Of a stretch of DNA of 64,000 nucleotides, positions 11,530-23,930 are shown piece by piece. Every line of letters begins with the position of its first letter. Positions within the stretch are counted from its first letter, which is position 1. The notes beneath the pieces are model-generated. The model saw only the letters and a list, made by a program, of their open reading frames with translations. It was not told the origin of the DNA and made no database searches. The position numbers were made by a program, and so were the translations under genes. Source of the DNA: Dermanyssus gallinae (lineage: Eukaryota > Arthropoda > Arachnida > Mesostigmata > Dermanyssidae); the NCBI GenBank assembly GCA_003439945.1, contig QVRM01005398.1, forward strand, positions 156,001 through 220,000, read 5' to 3'.

Positions 11530-12889
11530 TAATCGCTTAGGTTCTCTGGCGAATTGTGGTGGCTTGTACTGCTGATGGCCGCGTGGATTGCTGGTGAGGA
11601 GGAGGTGGTGCACAAAATCCAGCCGATCCGACAATCCCGCCACATCGTGTGGACTCGATTGCCCAGTAGGAGGGGACGTGTCTGACTAACACGATCGAAC
11701 AGCAGTCGATCACGCAGAGTGTGGACAGGGCACACAGGACAGTGGACAGGACACACATGTGGACAGGCGAAACGAGTGCGTGATTTGTGTTTGAGCTGCT
11801 GAGTCTCCTAACTCAGTCGGCACGGCGGCACGGTGAGGCTACGCGCTCACAAAAAAGGTCGACGCGTGCGACTCATCCTAACGAACTAATAGCCAGCCGT
11901 CACATTACGACGTCGTCCTCGTCATCATCGGCGTCCTCATTCTAGGGGTGGTGTTGCCACATTCGTCATTGCTGCTGCTGCTGCTAAAAGCGGCCACCAG
12001 CGGTCATGCAAGCAGCAAATAACCAAGCATCTATCTTCTCAACAAATAATGGTGTCTTGACCCAATAGTTACGACCGACGTGCACCGCTCGTGGAAACAC
12101 AAATCCTCGATTTGTGTTTCCACGAAGGATCGAAGTCGAAAGACGACTGCTTTTCGGTGGGACGTCAGATCATCACGATCTTCGCTCACCCCGACTTTGC
12201 CCCCATAGACTTGGCCGTCGGCACCACTGCCGAATGACTCGAGTGCGCAACGCTGTATGAGTTGCGTGTGTGCAACACTGGATGGCGAGGATGTGGACGC
12301 AAATTGAGGTTGATCCTAATCGGCTCGGTCTCTTAGAGGTTAATCTCACTTAGTAGTGTAGTAGATCTGGTACTTGGTGTCCCAGGTCGAGGATGGTTGA
12401 ACCTTCACTGTAGTAAATTAGTGCAGGTTAACACCGGCAAATAACCACTCACCGTCAATGTCATTGAGAGGCCACATAACCTAAAGACAATTAAGTTTGC
12501 TAAGAGTTTATTACTAACCTATGCTTTGTCGTAATCGGCGACCGATATCTTAACTACCCCTAGCAGTTGCAATATATTCGACTGTTAACGTGTACCAGGT
12601 CTGACTACAGATTTCGGAATCGGATACTGTCATAAAATACAAATGAACACAAAAAAAGATAACCGAGAGATACAGACCTTGCGTCATCGTGATTCAATTT
12701 AAGGAGTTGAAAGGGTGCTGGTGTCCTAAACGGCATTAGTTTGCCACCCTGGTGACAGGCGATGTGCGTCTAAGCTGTTGCGAAACATTTATCATGACCA
12801 AAATTTGCGCCAATTGGTGGCAACGTTTATCGCTTGAGCTTTGTTCAAAGAAGGGAACAAAACGAGGTTTGGCAATTTTCAAGGAGCCG
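11530..12889. other. Unassigned DNA of balanced composition
   Basis: The stretch follows a CAA block and contains short GTGGACAGG repeats near 11726-11768 and the perfect hairpin at 12089-12125. GC content is higher than average to ~12.3 kb. No exon is recognisable. Confidence 0.45.
12089..12125. repeat. Perfect 17-bp hairpin with 3-base loop
   Basis: TCGTGGAAACACAAATC is followed by CTC and then its exact complement. It lies in otherwise unassigned DNA. It is too short for a typical microRNA precursor. Confidence 0.9.
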
Positions 12890-13905
12890 AAAGGGGAGGA
12901 ACAAGGAATCTGCATAAAGTTCTGTGTTACACACCAAATCATATAGTCTAAATAGGTGAAAATGTTACAAACTGCTTATGGTGATTACGAAATATCCTGA
13001 AACACTGTGTATATGTAGCACCATCGATTTTGCGACAGACGTGAAGAGATCGGGGGTGACCTCCGTTCGGGAATGCCATCAACGCCTACCACAATGAAAA
13101 ACGTTCAAAAAGTGAGTGATATTGTACTCAACAATTAAGCCGAATTACTATCAGGGAGATACCTGAGAAATTAGAACACGATTTGACCGATTTTTATGAG
13201 TAAGAAGACTGGCAGCGGAGTTTGTCTAAAAAATTATAAATTTCCAGCAAATTAACGCCCGTCGGGACATGTCCAGATTGATCGTTCGGGCAAAAACAGA
13301 AGAGCCTGAATTTCTTGAAGTGATTCTTGCAGAATAAAGCGATAAGAAAAGACGAATCATGGTTACATGGTTACAACATCGAGGCCTATCCCCTAATCCT
13401 CCTACTGGTGCTTCCATGGATAGAGTCGATCAAATAAATTCGGACAGAGTCGACCCAACACCAAGGTTATTTTGACTATAAAGAAATCATCTTCCACAAG
13501 TTTTTTTCCGCCAGGTTGTACGTCAAATACGGAATACCACCGCAAAATTTTAAAATATTGCGCAAGAACGCCCGACTCAAGAGGCCTGAACTCTGGACAA
13601 ACAACTCTTGAATCTTCCATCACAACAACGCACCCGCACACACATCGTTACCGATTTCGGATTATTTCTCCGCAACCTCCCAGCCTTATATCTCCGCAAC
13701 CTCCCCGTTCGTCGGACCTGGCTCCTTCCCGCTTTTGCTGTTCTCACAGGTAAACAAAATTTGAAGAGACTTCGTCTCGACACTATAAAGGTAATAAACT
13801 CGATATTGAAAGACGCGTTTAAAAATATTTCCAAGCGTGGGAAAGGAGGTGGCGCAAGTACATTGCAGTAAGCGGGAGTTATTTTAAAATAAACAAAAAC
13901 AGTTT
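12890..13905 (+). mobile_element. Decayed mariner transposase remnant
   Basis: Mariner motifs appear in order on the + strand but scattered over frames and stops. They are ICIKFCVTHQI near 12915, MLQTAYGD near 12962, a stretch like NVQKVSDIVLNN near 13100, DESWLHGYN near 13355, and RPELW followed by FHHNNAPAHTS near 13590-13650. The second catalytic Asp is Asn here (HHNN rather than HHDN). Many indels and stops separate the pieces. No terminal inverted repeats were recognised. This is an old, inactive copy, different in sequence from the 56.6-kb element. Confidence 0.8.
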
Positions 13906-13907
13906 GG

Positions 13908-14051
13908 AAGATTAAATAAACATTTTGTTTGTTTAAATGTGCATTCAAACCTTTCGGATGTGGTCTCTTATATATATATATATATATATATATAAAAGCA
14001 GATCCGAAATGTTTAAATACACATTTAAAAAAAACAAAATGTTTATTTAAT

Positions 14052-14054
<3 letters not shown>
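13908..14054. repeat. Inverted repeat with ~65-bp arms around a (TA)n loop
   Basis: AAGATTAAATAAACATTTTG (13908) and the complement of the stretch ending at 14054 match. The similarity runs through TTAAATGTG, CATTTCGGAT-like and TTATATAT toward the central (TA)n (13971-13993). About 85% of positions pair by eye. Confidence 0.8.
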
Positions 14055-14101
<47 letters not shown>

Positions 14102-14118
14102 TATATATATATATATAA
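14055..14118. repeat. (TA)n microsatellite beside the 13.9-kb inverted repeat
   Basis: TA repeat with one AAGTA interruption. A second tract at 14319-14388 follows after 200 bp of unassigned DNA. Confidence 0.95.
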
Positions 14119-14318
14119 ACCACACATTTGTGATTGTTGTGACCATGCGGGATCATAACTGAATGGAGCTAGGTGACGAGATCTTTCTTGAGACTTTGCT
14201 TCAATTTGACTTGGATTCTAACATGCTTGACTTCTAAGCAGGCTATTCCATATACTCTGTTGCGTAGTTTAGACCTTGCATAACGACGATATTTTGGCCT
14301 TGTTCACCTTGATTTAAG

Positions 14319-14391
<73 letters not shown>

Positions 14392-15099
14392 GATAACGTC
14401 ACCACACGTTTTACAGTTGAACTTTCAAAGTTGCGTTGTAAAGGGTGCTTCTTTTTAACACACCATGAGATATCGTAGACGCTTCAAATAATTCCGTTAA
14501 ACCGAGATATCCGTTTAAACCAGAAGCGTTATTTTATTGAATGGATTCAGTTAACTCTAACTAAATAATATTTTCCCGTAAGAGTAGACAGGTATACTCG
14601 TATTTTATGATCGTACCTCTATGGAATTCCCTGAGGCTCCTCTTTACGATTAGTTCTAATCAAAGTATTTATTTTGAACATACTTTCAATTAGTCCCAGC
14701 GGTGTCCCGCACAAATGGTTTGCAGATTATCGAAAACATACTCAAAGTGCATGGATGGGGTTAGTCCAAATACACCGCAATTTGACTATTGTGCCCAAAA
14801 TGACATGTCTCTCTTTACGCCCTTAGCGTGCCATTGCCGTGTCTGACAACTTGCTCAACGGCACTCGTATACCGACGCTACAATCATAAACATCTTGGAG
14901 TGAAGGTGACCCATCATCTACGCCTGTACCTTGCAAATGTTGTTAAGTCCTGCATGCAGATCTTCAACAACGTAAATCCGGTTGAAACGATCAGCCCACC
15001 AAATATACGTACTGTAAGACACATCACAGTTCCTAAACTGAAAAATAGAAGTATCGTAAAACTTCAAACATTCAAAACAAATTCCTGATTTTAATGACG
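14119..15099. other. Unassigned DNA upstream of a retrotransposon remnant
   Basis: Contains the (TA)n tract at 14319-14388. A frame at 14828-15088 shows no known motif and may be the decayed 5' part of the 15-17 kb element. Confidence 0.4.
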
Positions 15100-17090
15100 A
15101 GGGATTGAAAGTCTGGGTAATCAACGACGGTAACGTATCCGGCTAACCTACACGCGAAAGTTATCACGTGCATGCCACTAAATGCGATATCGTTCAAGAA
15201 CAATCCCCAGATGGCGTTTTAAAATTCTACTGCAATAAGAAAGGCATTGGTATTATGTTCATAAAAGAAACATGAGCCCACGATAGCCGCGGCGGAACGC
15301 TAGAGTAATTCTGCCACACCTACATCCCAATTAATATGACTGGTGATCGATACCTTTCTTATTCTTTAAGATCGGAGATTCCCAACCAATTGCGAGACTG
15401 CAAAGCGTAGAACGAATATACACTCCTAGATTTCTGCCTGATGAACTCGCTGGCACAACTAATCGATAAGACCACAAGAGCTTACAATAACAATATACTA
15501 GACTCGGTGTTCACCAATCGAGACGATCATTCGCAATATGCGAATACAAAACTCCCCTGTAGACGCCGATCACCTTGCTGTGACAAGCACAAATTAAAAC
15601 ACAATATTTGACTAATCAAATTCGAATGTCGAAGGCCACAAGACAAATCCTGTTAATCTTTCAAACTGTCTTGTTGAGTTAATTACTCCAAATGTCTCAA
15701 AATTAGTATCAAGAATACAGACTTAAATGGATCGAGTCAGTGAAATCGAGTCAAGAATGTAGCAATCAACCCCCCGTCTACAGCAGATTGTCCAACGAGT
15801 TCGACGGAGCCACAATACACGCTACACGGTTAGCCAAAGCAACGCTAACAATATTAAATGAACATGTTCTATTTTTGGCACGCCAATTAAAGGATACACC
15901 TGCGCAATGGCGTAGCCCCTTTTACAAACAGCGCTGACGTGGCCATTGAATCATGGTTGAAGGCTTCGCACCTTTTACAGCGCAGCAAGCCTCGGCAACC
16001 TTCGATGACGTAAGACGTATTTCCGCACTCGTTTATAAGAGTCTCGACAACAATCGTAACACCAATTCAAAAAAAGAGTCACGGAAAGTTCAGAAAGTTC
16101 GCCAGCATTGACTTTTCTAAAGCCTTTGACAGAGTTGGCTATAAAATGCTGGTGTCAAAAATGGCCGCATTTCGTGTCGGTCCCTGTATCATAAATTGGT
16201 GCAGAGAATCGAGAGCCCCCCCTCCCCCAGGGTTCAAGACTAAGCTCTCTTCAATACGCAGTTTTTTCCCGGCATTTAAAAGTGCTTTTCAAAAATGAAT
16301 TAATAGACCCCATAGCTGATGTCGACGTCGTAAATATATACGGCGAAATATGACACGACCGGGATTAACCGCATCCACGTGGACAGAAGAATAGACAATG
16401 TTATTGTTATATTATGGTTCCTGTATGTTAAATTGGTGCAGAGAATCGGGAGCTCCTAGGGTTCACGATTAAGCTCTCTTCAATACGCGTTATTTTCCCA
16501 GGATTTAAAAGTGCTTTTCAAAGATGAATCAGTAAAACCCAAGACTAATGTCGACATCTTAGACATATACGGCGAAATCTGACACGACCGGGATCAACAG
16601 CATCCACGTGGACAGAGGAAAAAACAGTGTTCTTTTCAATCCCGAAAGGCGTTATTACACCTGTACCCGACAATGCAGTTTGTACCCTCAACGGAGCTTC
16701 CATACGTGCGCACTGACCCCGGCGTGATTTTTCACAAGGGCCTCGGCGTGACTTTCCATAGGGACTTCGATTTCCGAGAGCACATTGTTTGAAGATGCTC
16801 AATCCTAACCAGCTCTATGCAGCAAGATTGCAACGTAGATTTATTGTTAAGATTCTTCCAAACATCTACATCAAATTAGATAACGACAATTAATTGACGC
16901 GGAGTGGACGTACTGTGCACACGCCTGGGCATTTTTTTACCGGCGAGACAAAAACGGCCTCTAACGCATTAAGGATCGGCATTAGAAACTCACTTGTGAG
17001 ACGCATAGCAGGAAAATAATGCACGCCAAAGTAATGCTCCTCGATGGGCTGGCTCGCTGCCAGATTTGCCAAGCTTACAGGAACATCATG
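15100..17090 (+). mobile_element. Decayed non-LTR retrotransposon: endonuclease end, reverse transcriptase and 3' part
   Basis: In order on the + strand: LLDFCLMNSLAQLIDKTTRA with NNILDSVFTNRDDHS near 15425-15530, the end of an apurinic-type endonuclease domain. Then FASIDFSKAFDRVGYKMLVS near 16098-16160, reverse-transcriptase motif A. Then DLGVTFHRDFDFREHIV-like residues near 16740-16790, the usual stretch after the palm. Stops and frameshifts occur throughout. A 237-bp segment is tandemly duplicated inside it (16182-16650). The remnant ends against a SINE B copy at ~17092. The order matches a Jockey-like element. Old copy. Confidence 0.8.
16182..16650 (+). repeat. Tandem duplication (period about 237 bp) inside the 15-17 kb retrotransposon
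   Basis: The segment starting CCTGTATCATAAATTGGTGC at 16183 recurs, diverged, from about 16419 (CCTGTATGTTAAATTGGTGC). Matching blocks include ATACGGCGAAAT, GACACGACCGGGAT and CATCCACGTGGACAGA in both halves. The two halves differ at many positions, so the duplication is old or arose between related copies. Confidence 0.8.
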
Positions 17091-17091
17091 A

Positions 17092-17258
17092 CTTTTTTTT
17101 AGAATCTTTCCGTAAGGTAAATGCCCGTGTACACTCCGGCATTTGCCTTGTCTAAATTGGAAACCATGCAAACCAATTTAAAAGTGGCCGGTCTGGGTCT
17201 CGAACCCAGTCCTCCCGAATGCAAGGCAAAGGCTTTGCCACTAAGCCATCTTGCTCGG
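17092..17258 (-). mobile_element. SINE family B, copy 2
   Basis: The reverse complement matches 8918-9118: GAGCAAGATGGCTTAGTGGC, CATTCGGGAGG, GGTTCGAGACCCAGACCGG and the AATTGG..ATGGTTT body. Compared with copy 1 it lacks about 25 bases in the body. It abuts the end of the 15-17 kb retrotransposon remnant. Confidence 0.83.
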
Positions 17259-17644
17259 TATGACCTATGACCGGAAAAAAAGCATTAGCGATAGACATGT
17301 CAATTCAACGATTCTTCCAAAAAAGAATAGTAATCTGCGGACTGGCGTATCCATCCAACCGTCCGAGCTAGCCACGTCTGATGTTGTGAATAATTCATAT
17401 GCATGGCAAATGGCGCGGCGCATTCATGGCGACCCAAGCATCTGCAGCCAACTGGTGATATGACAATCCTTTTGCCTCTTTTTTCTTAATAAAGGAGAGT
17501 TTGTAATATACTTTAATACAGAAATTCTTGGCAAATTTATTTAAATTCAGTGACTCGTCAAGGAGCTTAAAATTTCCATAATTCCACATTTTCAACAATT
17601 ATAACAGTTGAGGGCATTTTGCAGAAAAAGCTATTGTCGGTGGC

Positions 17645-18783
17645 ATATATACAGGGTGTTTGGAAATCTTTTTTTTTGTCGAAGTAGGGAATTGTAGAGC
17701 CTGTTACAGCAAATATTTTTTCCAATAGAACATGGTCTCTGAGACGCCTTGCTTCGGAATGAGAGTGAAATTACTACAATTTGTGACACTAGTGTTGTTG
17801 CCCAATATAGGAGCATAAAATGTGCTGTTGCGAGACAACCAGTCCTCCTAGACAGATACTAAGCACCGTCGTGTTCCTGAGAAAATTCTGCTTCTTCCGA
17901 AGAACATGTAAGTCTGGTCAGAAGATACGACATGGTCCTTTAGAAGAGATTTTACGAAAAATGAAGTTCATTATTAACTTTTACGCCAAATACCTCAAAA
18001 TAATTACCCTACGACCACTAACGGTGCTCAAAAGTAACATATTCAGGCAAATGCGCATTTCATGATGATTATGTTGGCATCAAACTTATGGCAACGCGAG
18101 CTATGGTTGCGGAGTAATTACGATTTTTTGGCCAGATGTCGAGATTGACTGCATGCAAAAATGACCTAGAGTGCTAGTAGATCATTTATGCATGCACTCA
18201 ATCTAAATTACACCGCAATCATTGCTTCGCATTGCTACATATTTGGTACCAAAATGATCGGTATGCGTATTTGCCTGAATGTGTTAGTTTTGAGCCCTGT
18301 GATTGGATGATTTTGAGATATTGAACGCAAAGACTAACAAACGTACTTAATTTTTTGCTGAATATTTTCTAAACGATTGCGCATCTTCTAGGCAATATTA
18401 TATGTTCTTCAAAAAGTAGAATTTTCTCGCGAATACGACGGTGTGCTTAGTTTCTGTATAGGACTGGTTGTCTCGTAATTGCACATTTTATGCTCTTATG
18501 TCGGGCAAAAACACCAGTGACTCGAATTGTAGTAATATCACTCTCATTCCAAAACAAGACTTTTCAGAAATCATGTTCCGTTAGAAAAAGGATTTCCTTT
18601 AACGAGCTCTACAATTCCATATATCGCTCTCCAAATTTTTCAGGAACAAAGTCATTTTTGCGTGCACTCAATCTCGACATCTGGCAAACAAGTCTTCTCA
18701 AAGACCATGATCCATTGGAAAAAATATTTGCTTTAACAGGCTCTACAATTCCCTAGTACGGCGAAAAAAAATTTCCTAACACC

Positions 18784-18787
<4 letters not shown>
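17645..18787. mobile_element. Foldback element with two ~520-bp inverted arms
   Basis: The left end TACAGGGTGTTTGGAAATC and the right end (complement TACAGGGTGTTAGGAAATT) are mirror images. The similarity continues inward for roughly 520 bp on each side, leaving a small central loop near 18170-18230. Shared blocks include TAGGGAATTGTAGAGCCTGT and, inside, ATTCAGGCAAAT. TA-rich DNA flanks both ends. No transposase is encoded, so it is a non-autonomous element. A TA target suggests mobilisation by a Tc1/mariner-type enzyme; that is inference. Confidence 0.85.
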
Positions 18788-18821
<34 letters not shown>

Positions 18822-18847
18822 CTTTCTGCCTTCAATATAATGACGTC

Positions 18848-18902
18848 GCTTGGTTCTTAACCAATACTTATATATTTGATATATATAGGTTAAGAACTAA
18901 GC
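18848..18902. repeat. Inverted repeat with AT-rich loop
   Basis: GCTTGGTTCTTAACC (18848-18862) pairs with GGTTAAGAACTAAGC (18888-18902), 14 of 15 positions. The loop is TATATA-rich. It sits just outside the foldback element. Confidence 0.75.
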
Positions 18903-21139
18903 AATGATTTAGTGATATTTTAATTGAAAATGTTTGTAAGTATATGTGAGGTCGTCCACAATAGACGTTTCTATTTAAAGTAACCTCTAAAAAACAACTT
19001 CGTTTACTCGAATCACCGCTTGGACTAGGGGCCTAAACCGCTTATAAGCGCGTGTCAAAATATGTCTATAGACGCTCGTGACTGTCCGCCAAAGAATCTA
19101 TTTAAGGCTTCACCACCGTTTGTATAACATGCAAACACACACATTTTTCACGGTCTTACTTTTATAACAGAAGTATAATGGCACACCCAAGTATAATGGC
19201 AGAAGTATAATGGCATACACAGGAAAAACATCGGATTTATCCCTCTTATCGGGAATCTTCAAGATCGTGGGCAACCCAGTAGTCGTTCTGCAATTGAGTT
19301 TTTTTCCGATGGTGCATACATTCGTACCAGAGATGAAACAAAGACGGTGACAACTCATGCTTAAGAGGGCCCAGCAGCAAATGGCACTAAGCTAATATTT
19401 TCACATTATTGGCTTCAGAGAGATGCTGTCTAACCGGTACGATATTTTTACTGTACGACTAGTGCCCTAGATCTGTCAACAAGCCGAATAATATAAGATT
19501 ATCCTCAAAGTTAAATTACTTCTATTATACCAGACGTTATTACATAGAATATTTGTCGCTGACCTTCCGTTCCGCTATCCAATAAATTGGTCCTGCATCT
19601 TCAATAACCCCGCATGCAGTCGCAATGCGAGCTCGAATTTACCAATACCTGCATTTTGCTGACTCCGGACTCATGTGCTCAGTCTGCCGTTTTATATAGA
19701 ACACGTTTATTTCTGCTGCCAAGGATGGCAGAGCATTGCATTACTGATAGCGGCGCCACAGTGCATGGTGATTTTGAGATCCTATATATATATATATATA
19801 TATAGCAATTGTTTATACCGCGTTATGAGGTAAATAAATATATGTTTTACCAGTACAACAAATAATATATATATATATATATATATAGGAAAATGGGTAA
19901 TCAATGTGTATAGTATATTGCATACCTATATATAGGTAGATTGATTAGGCGGATAGACTTTACTTACATCCATCGTTGTATACTTTGTGATACCATTGTG
20001 GTCCTCACTCAGCGCCCTTTCTTCTTAGCTTTTGCCTGCGCTTGTCAAAAAGGAAGTTGTCTTCCTGAACCTCTGCGGAGCAACAAACAGAGAGCGGCGC
20101 TCATAGTTGGATGTTTCTTACTGTTCCTCTATGGGGGGATCGCGTAGTCTGGCCAACGCCGCCGCACGGCCTATCTGTATTATTAGCCTGTTCGCCTTTA
20201 TCGTTCTGTCTTGAGACGTTACAGCGGACGTGAACGACGCACCTGCGTATCTGCCAAGCAGCCGAAAAACGCAACAGCGGTAAGCTATAGCGGTAGCGGA
20301 AACCTGCAATTTGTCTGAAAGTAGAAATCACAGCCGCCTTGATTCAGCTTCAACCGCTTCTTGGTCACTTGTCGGCAGCGTTTTTCACAACATGACGAAA
20401 CATCCAGACTCGTTGAACGCTTCGTCCCTTAACTACTTGAACAAGACAGCGTATTGCGTAGCGCCTTCAACAGAAAAAAATGTGTTGTCAGTCAAACTAT
20501 TAATTAATTAGTCAATTAAGATGCATACTACACTGCCACGGTTCTACGTGCGGTTGGCTGGTTGAGGACTACGTGCACCGGGGAGCGCAAGCAAAGATGA
20601 TCAGTCCCTTACCGGTCTACTAGCTCGTGTGACAGAACAGCCATTTGTCTAATCTCCACCTTTAAAAATCTACTTTCTTTTGCCCACTTACTTGTGGCAC
20701 TGCGTGGCGCACCGCCTCGTTCTTCCTCACTCAACTGTCGAAACAGGCGAACTGTAAGCTTATTCCTACCCGAGCTGAGAGGCATCAAAATCGCCAAGAC
20801 CTCGACCGCTTAGCTTCTGAATAGAAATACTCCTGATTTCTAAAACAGATTTTTTAGCGATAGGACCGAAGCGCGTTTGACCAAATTGATGGCCGAAGAA
20901 CATCGGCGTTGCATATGGTACTATGTCAAAAGAATCAACCCCTTCACGCCTAAAAAAAGCACATCGCAACCCACATCCCCTTCAGTAAAGTACTAAATGT
21001 CGTCCACAAACATAAGGCAGTCATCTTTTTTTTTCATTTTTATTCTTAAGCTGTCAAGTTTATGTTTTTTATATTACAGTATGCATGTGGGGCACATATT
21101 ACGGAAGATTAGCAATGCCAATGGGCCTAGCGGGTGTGT
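18903..21139. other. Unassigned DNA
   Basis: Short (TA)n tracts lie at ~19783-19804 and 19865-19887, and a GTATAATGGCA motif repeats near 19169-19214. - strand frames at 20609-20969 show no conserved domain. No supported gene. Confidence 0.45.
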
Positions 21140-21600
21140 ATTGTGACTATCACGTGTCCGCTTCGTCTAGGCTAGGCCGAGACCACTTCAGAGAAGTGCC
21201 ACGAACGGAGGCTGCGTTTTCACGTTGTATGTCGAGATCCGGACGTTGTTTAAAAAGGACGACGATCTGCTATCACCGGTTGACATATTTAACATAGTGC
21301 CGACTTAACGAATTAGCTGTCTGGACCGAACAGCAGGAGCACCCGAGGTCTCAAACGCGAGAGGCCATGATTCGTGGGGATACCCAATTGATGAGTATTT
21401 TCTTATGTTGGTGTCTCTTGTTGGTCTCCGCAAGGTGGGCTGCATAACCAGCTTCGGATGCGCCGCCACCGACCACAGAAGGTGCTAGGGAGTCGGTAAC
21501 AGTTGCATCCCAAACCAGCATTTTGCCTCGCTCGAATGGCGTAAGTGTCAGCCCATCTGGACGCCTGCAAGCAGTCATCTTACTTTGAGTAGCCCTGACA
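21140..21600 (-). mobile_element. RPDG-family retroelement, C-terminal fragment
   Basis: The - strand frame from 21578 reads CRRPDGLTLTPFERGKMLVW and DATVTDSLAPS. Near 21200 the frame IQRENAASVRGTS matches the final part of the same family. Only the end of the element is present. It is closer to intact in this segment than the 33-kb copy. Confidence 0.75.
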
Positions 21601-23930
21601 ATTTAGCACCAAGTCATCATGTCACGCGCACAGCCAACGTCTACTGATTGAGTACATAATGCAGCATTAATCAATAGTCTACACTTGTTGTCGGCCGCAA
21701 TGGCGCAATGCCTCGTAATCAAGCCACAGCCCTTCAATAGCCTACGCGTTCCTTTACGACATTTATTCGACCAACAAACGAACAGTTTCGTCCCAAAACG
21801 TATTGCAGTACAGAAATGCTGTGTCGCACCTTCCTTTGCCCCCATTGACGCATCGGCGCCACAACCGTAATCCACCGGTACAGCGGAGATCGGCAACGAC
21901 AACAACAACAACAACGGCGACGACGACGTCCTTAAGCTTCTGAGTGAGCCTTTCCGCTTTCTCTCTACTTCCTGGAATCGGGTTGACTTTTACTTTCAGC
22001 TATGGCGACATTGGCCACCTGCTTTAACCGCACCACCTGGGCTGGCTCCCGCGGGCGCGTGTCTACCTATTAAGCAAAACCTAAGCGGATTGCCTTCGTT
22101 GTGCGTGAAACGAACGAACAAAAAGCAGTTAGGGAAGCCGATCCCAATAAAGCGGGCTTTCAAATCGAAGTCAAAGGTGTCGTCTCTTTGCACCTTTCAC
22201 CCGCCGGTTCCCCTTGTGGGAAGGATCCGCCTGATTGACGCAATCATTTGCGACCCCTTGACGGCGGCGCCACTACACCCGCAGCTTTTACCTATCTATC
22301 TAACTAACGGTCAGTCGGTCGGTGAAGCAAGGCGTATCCGGGTATCCTGTTGACGTTGCAAAAATGAAACAACAACCAGCCCGTTGTTAGCGAGCGGCCT
22401 CCTCTCTGCCCCCGAGAGCAATGTGTGTACTTTGCCATTGGTCTTGCAACCGGCTTGAACTGCGTAGACTCTCTGACGCGGCGATGTGCGCGTATAGATG
22501 GTTGCCTCCTTCTGCGTTCATGCCTACATGCAGCACTGCAATCCGCAATGTTTCGAGCGTCGCCACGGTGGGAACAAATCGCTTAGACGATCACCATCTC
22601 GCAATCTTGGCGCATATAGCTTCGAAGCATGGCCGATCAAGTTAGACCAACGTTTCACTCAGGCCTCGTAGGTGGCGGCACGTTTCGTACGAGACTGTGC
22701 GTTATTTTGATACGCAAAGATACCCTGCTCATTAGGAATGGACGGGCAACAAAGAATATAAGGGCAGAGACAACAGAGCAGACGATTGCCCAGAGGATGA
22801 CGTTTTCGTGGGCCAATGGTCTCGCTCGATATATTTGCACTAAGGCGTACGCATCAGGTGACGAAGACACTACATGTACCAAATGAACACATTACGTGTA
22901 CCAAATGAACACACTACATGTGTCAAATTTAAATTGCGATCACACCCGATCGGTCCCGTGGCCTCCCGTTTCTTCATTTCGCAATTCTAACTGCCCGGAT
23001 GCTAGATCACAGCCCTTTAGCCAGATAGACAGCAATTATAATATAGTTTACCTCTCTGGTTCTGCCGTGTGGTGTTGCAACGCGTTTAGTTGACCTACAT
23101 GGGTGGATGGTGCATTATATTCTGCGCAAAAGTCGCCAAGCATACTATCATAGTAGGGTATTTATTTGTGACTTGAGGAGGCGGAAAAATATAGGCAAAT
23201 GGCTTATAAAATTAGAATGCAATAAACATGCCTTGTTACTGAGAACGATTGCACTGAGCCTACAGACATATCAGTAACGGTCCTAGTTGCGTAGACGTTG
23301 TGGTGACATCAGCATCACAACCACGCATGATCATCAATAAATCAACCTAATAAGTTTATCGAAAAAGAAAAGCTGTAAAATTACGTTCGAAGTAAAACGT
23401 AACGTATTCGTAGAACAGCCCCCCAAGAAACAAGGCCGTTCAATAGACTCTAAAGTATTATAAAGCAAGCCGTAGAACTCGTTCAAGACATAGGCGATAA
23501 TAATCATAAAAATAATAGTAATTTTGGGCGCCATGGGGTGAAATAATTATCAAAAGAATTTGCAATAATACGTTCAGACCTCACAACTGTAACATTATTT
23601 AAAATGTAATAATAATAATAATAATAATAATCCAAAGATAGCAATCTGCTGGGTTATTTACTACTAGTACTGGGCAGTATTCACCCAGCTGTAGTTCGGA
23701 GAAATCTTAAGAGACAGAAGTATAAGCTTTGACAACAAATGCCGCATCATAGAACGTATAACAAGTGTGCAGAACAACTATAGATCGATGTCGCTGGAAC
23801 AATTAGCAGGCATGAGAAAACACGCCAAAAATATCATACGATAGAAAAATGCCACCGTCAAAGAATCAGAGGGGCGATTTCCTCAAAAAGTATCAGCGAA
23901 GCGCTTGTCAACAACCATTGCCACCGCCAG
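21601..23930. other. Unassigned DNA, partly GC-rich
   Basis: About 21900-22680 is GC-balanced and contains a short CAA tract (21901-21915). No exon is supported. The 22867-22928 tandem repeat and an AAT tract (~23608-23631) are the only structures seen. Confidence 0.45.
22867..22928. repeat. Three-copy 20-22-bp tandem repeat
   Basis: ACACTACATGTACCAAATGA, ACACATTACGTGTACCAAAT and ACACACTACATGTGTCAAAT follow head to tail. The units contain palindromic ACATGT/ACGTGT cores. Confidence 0.8.
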
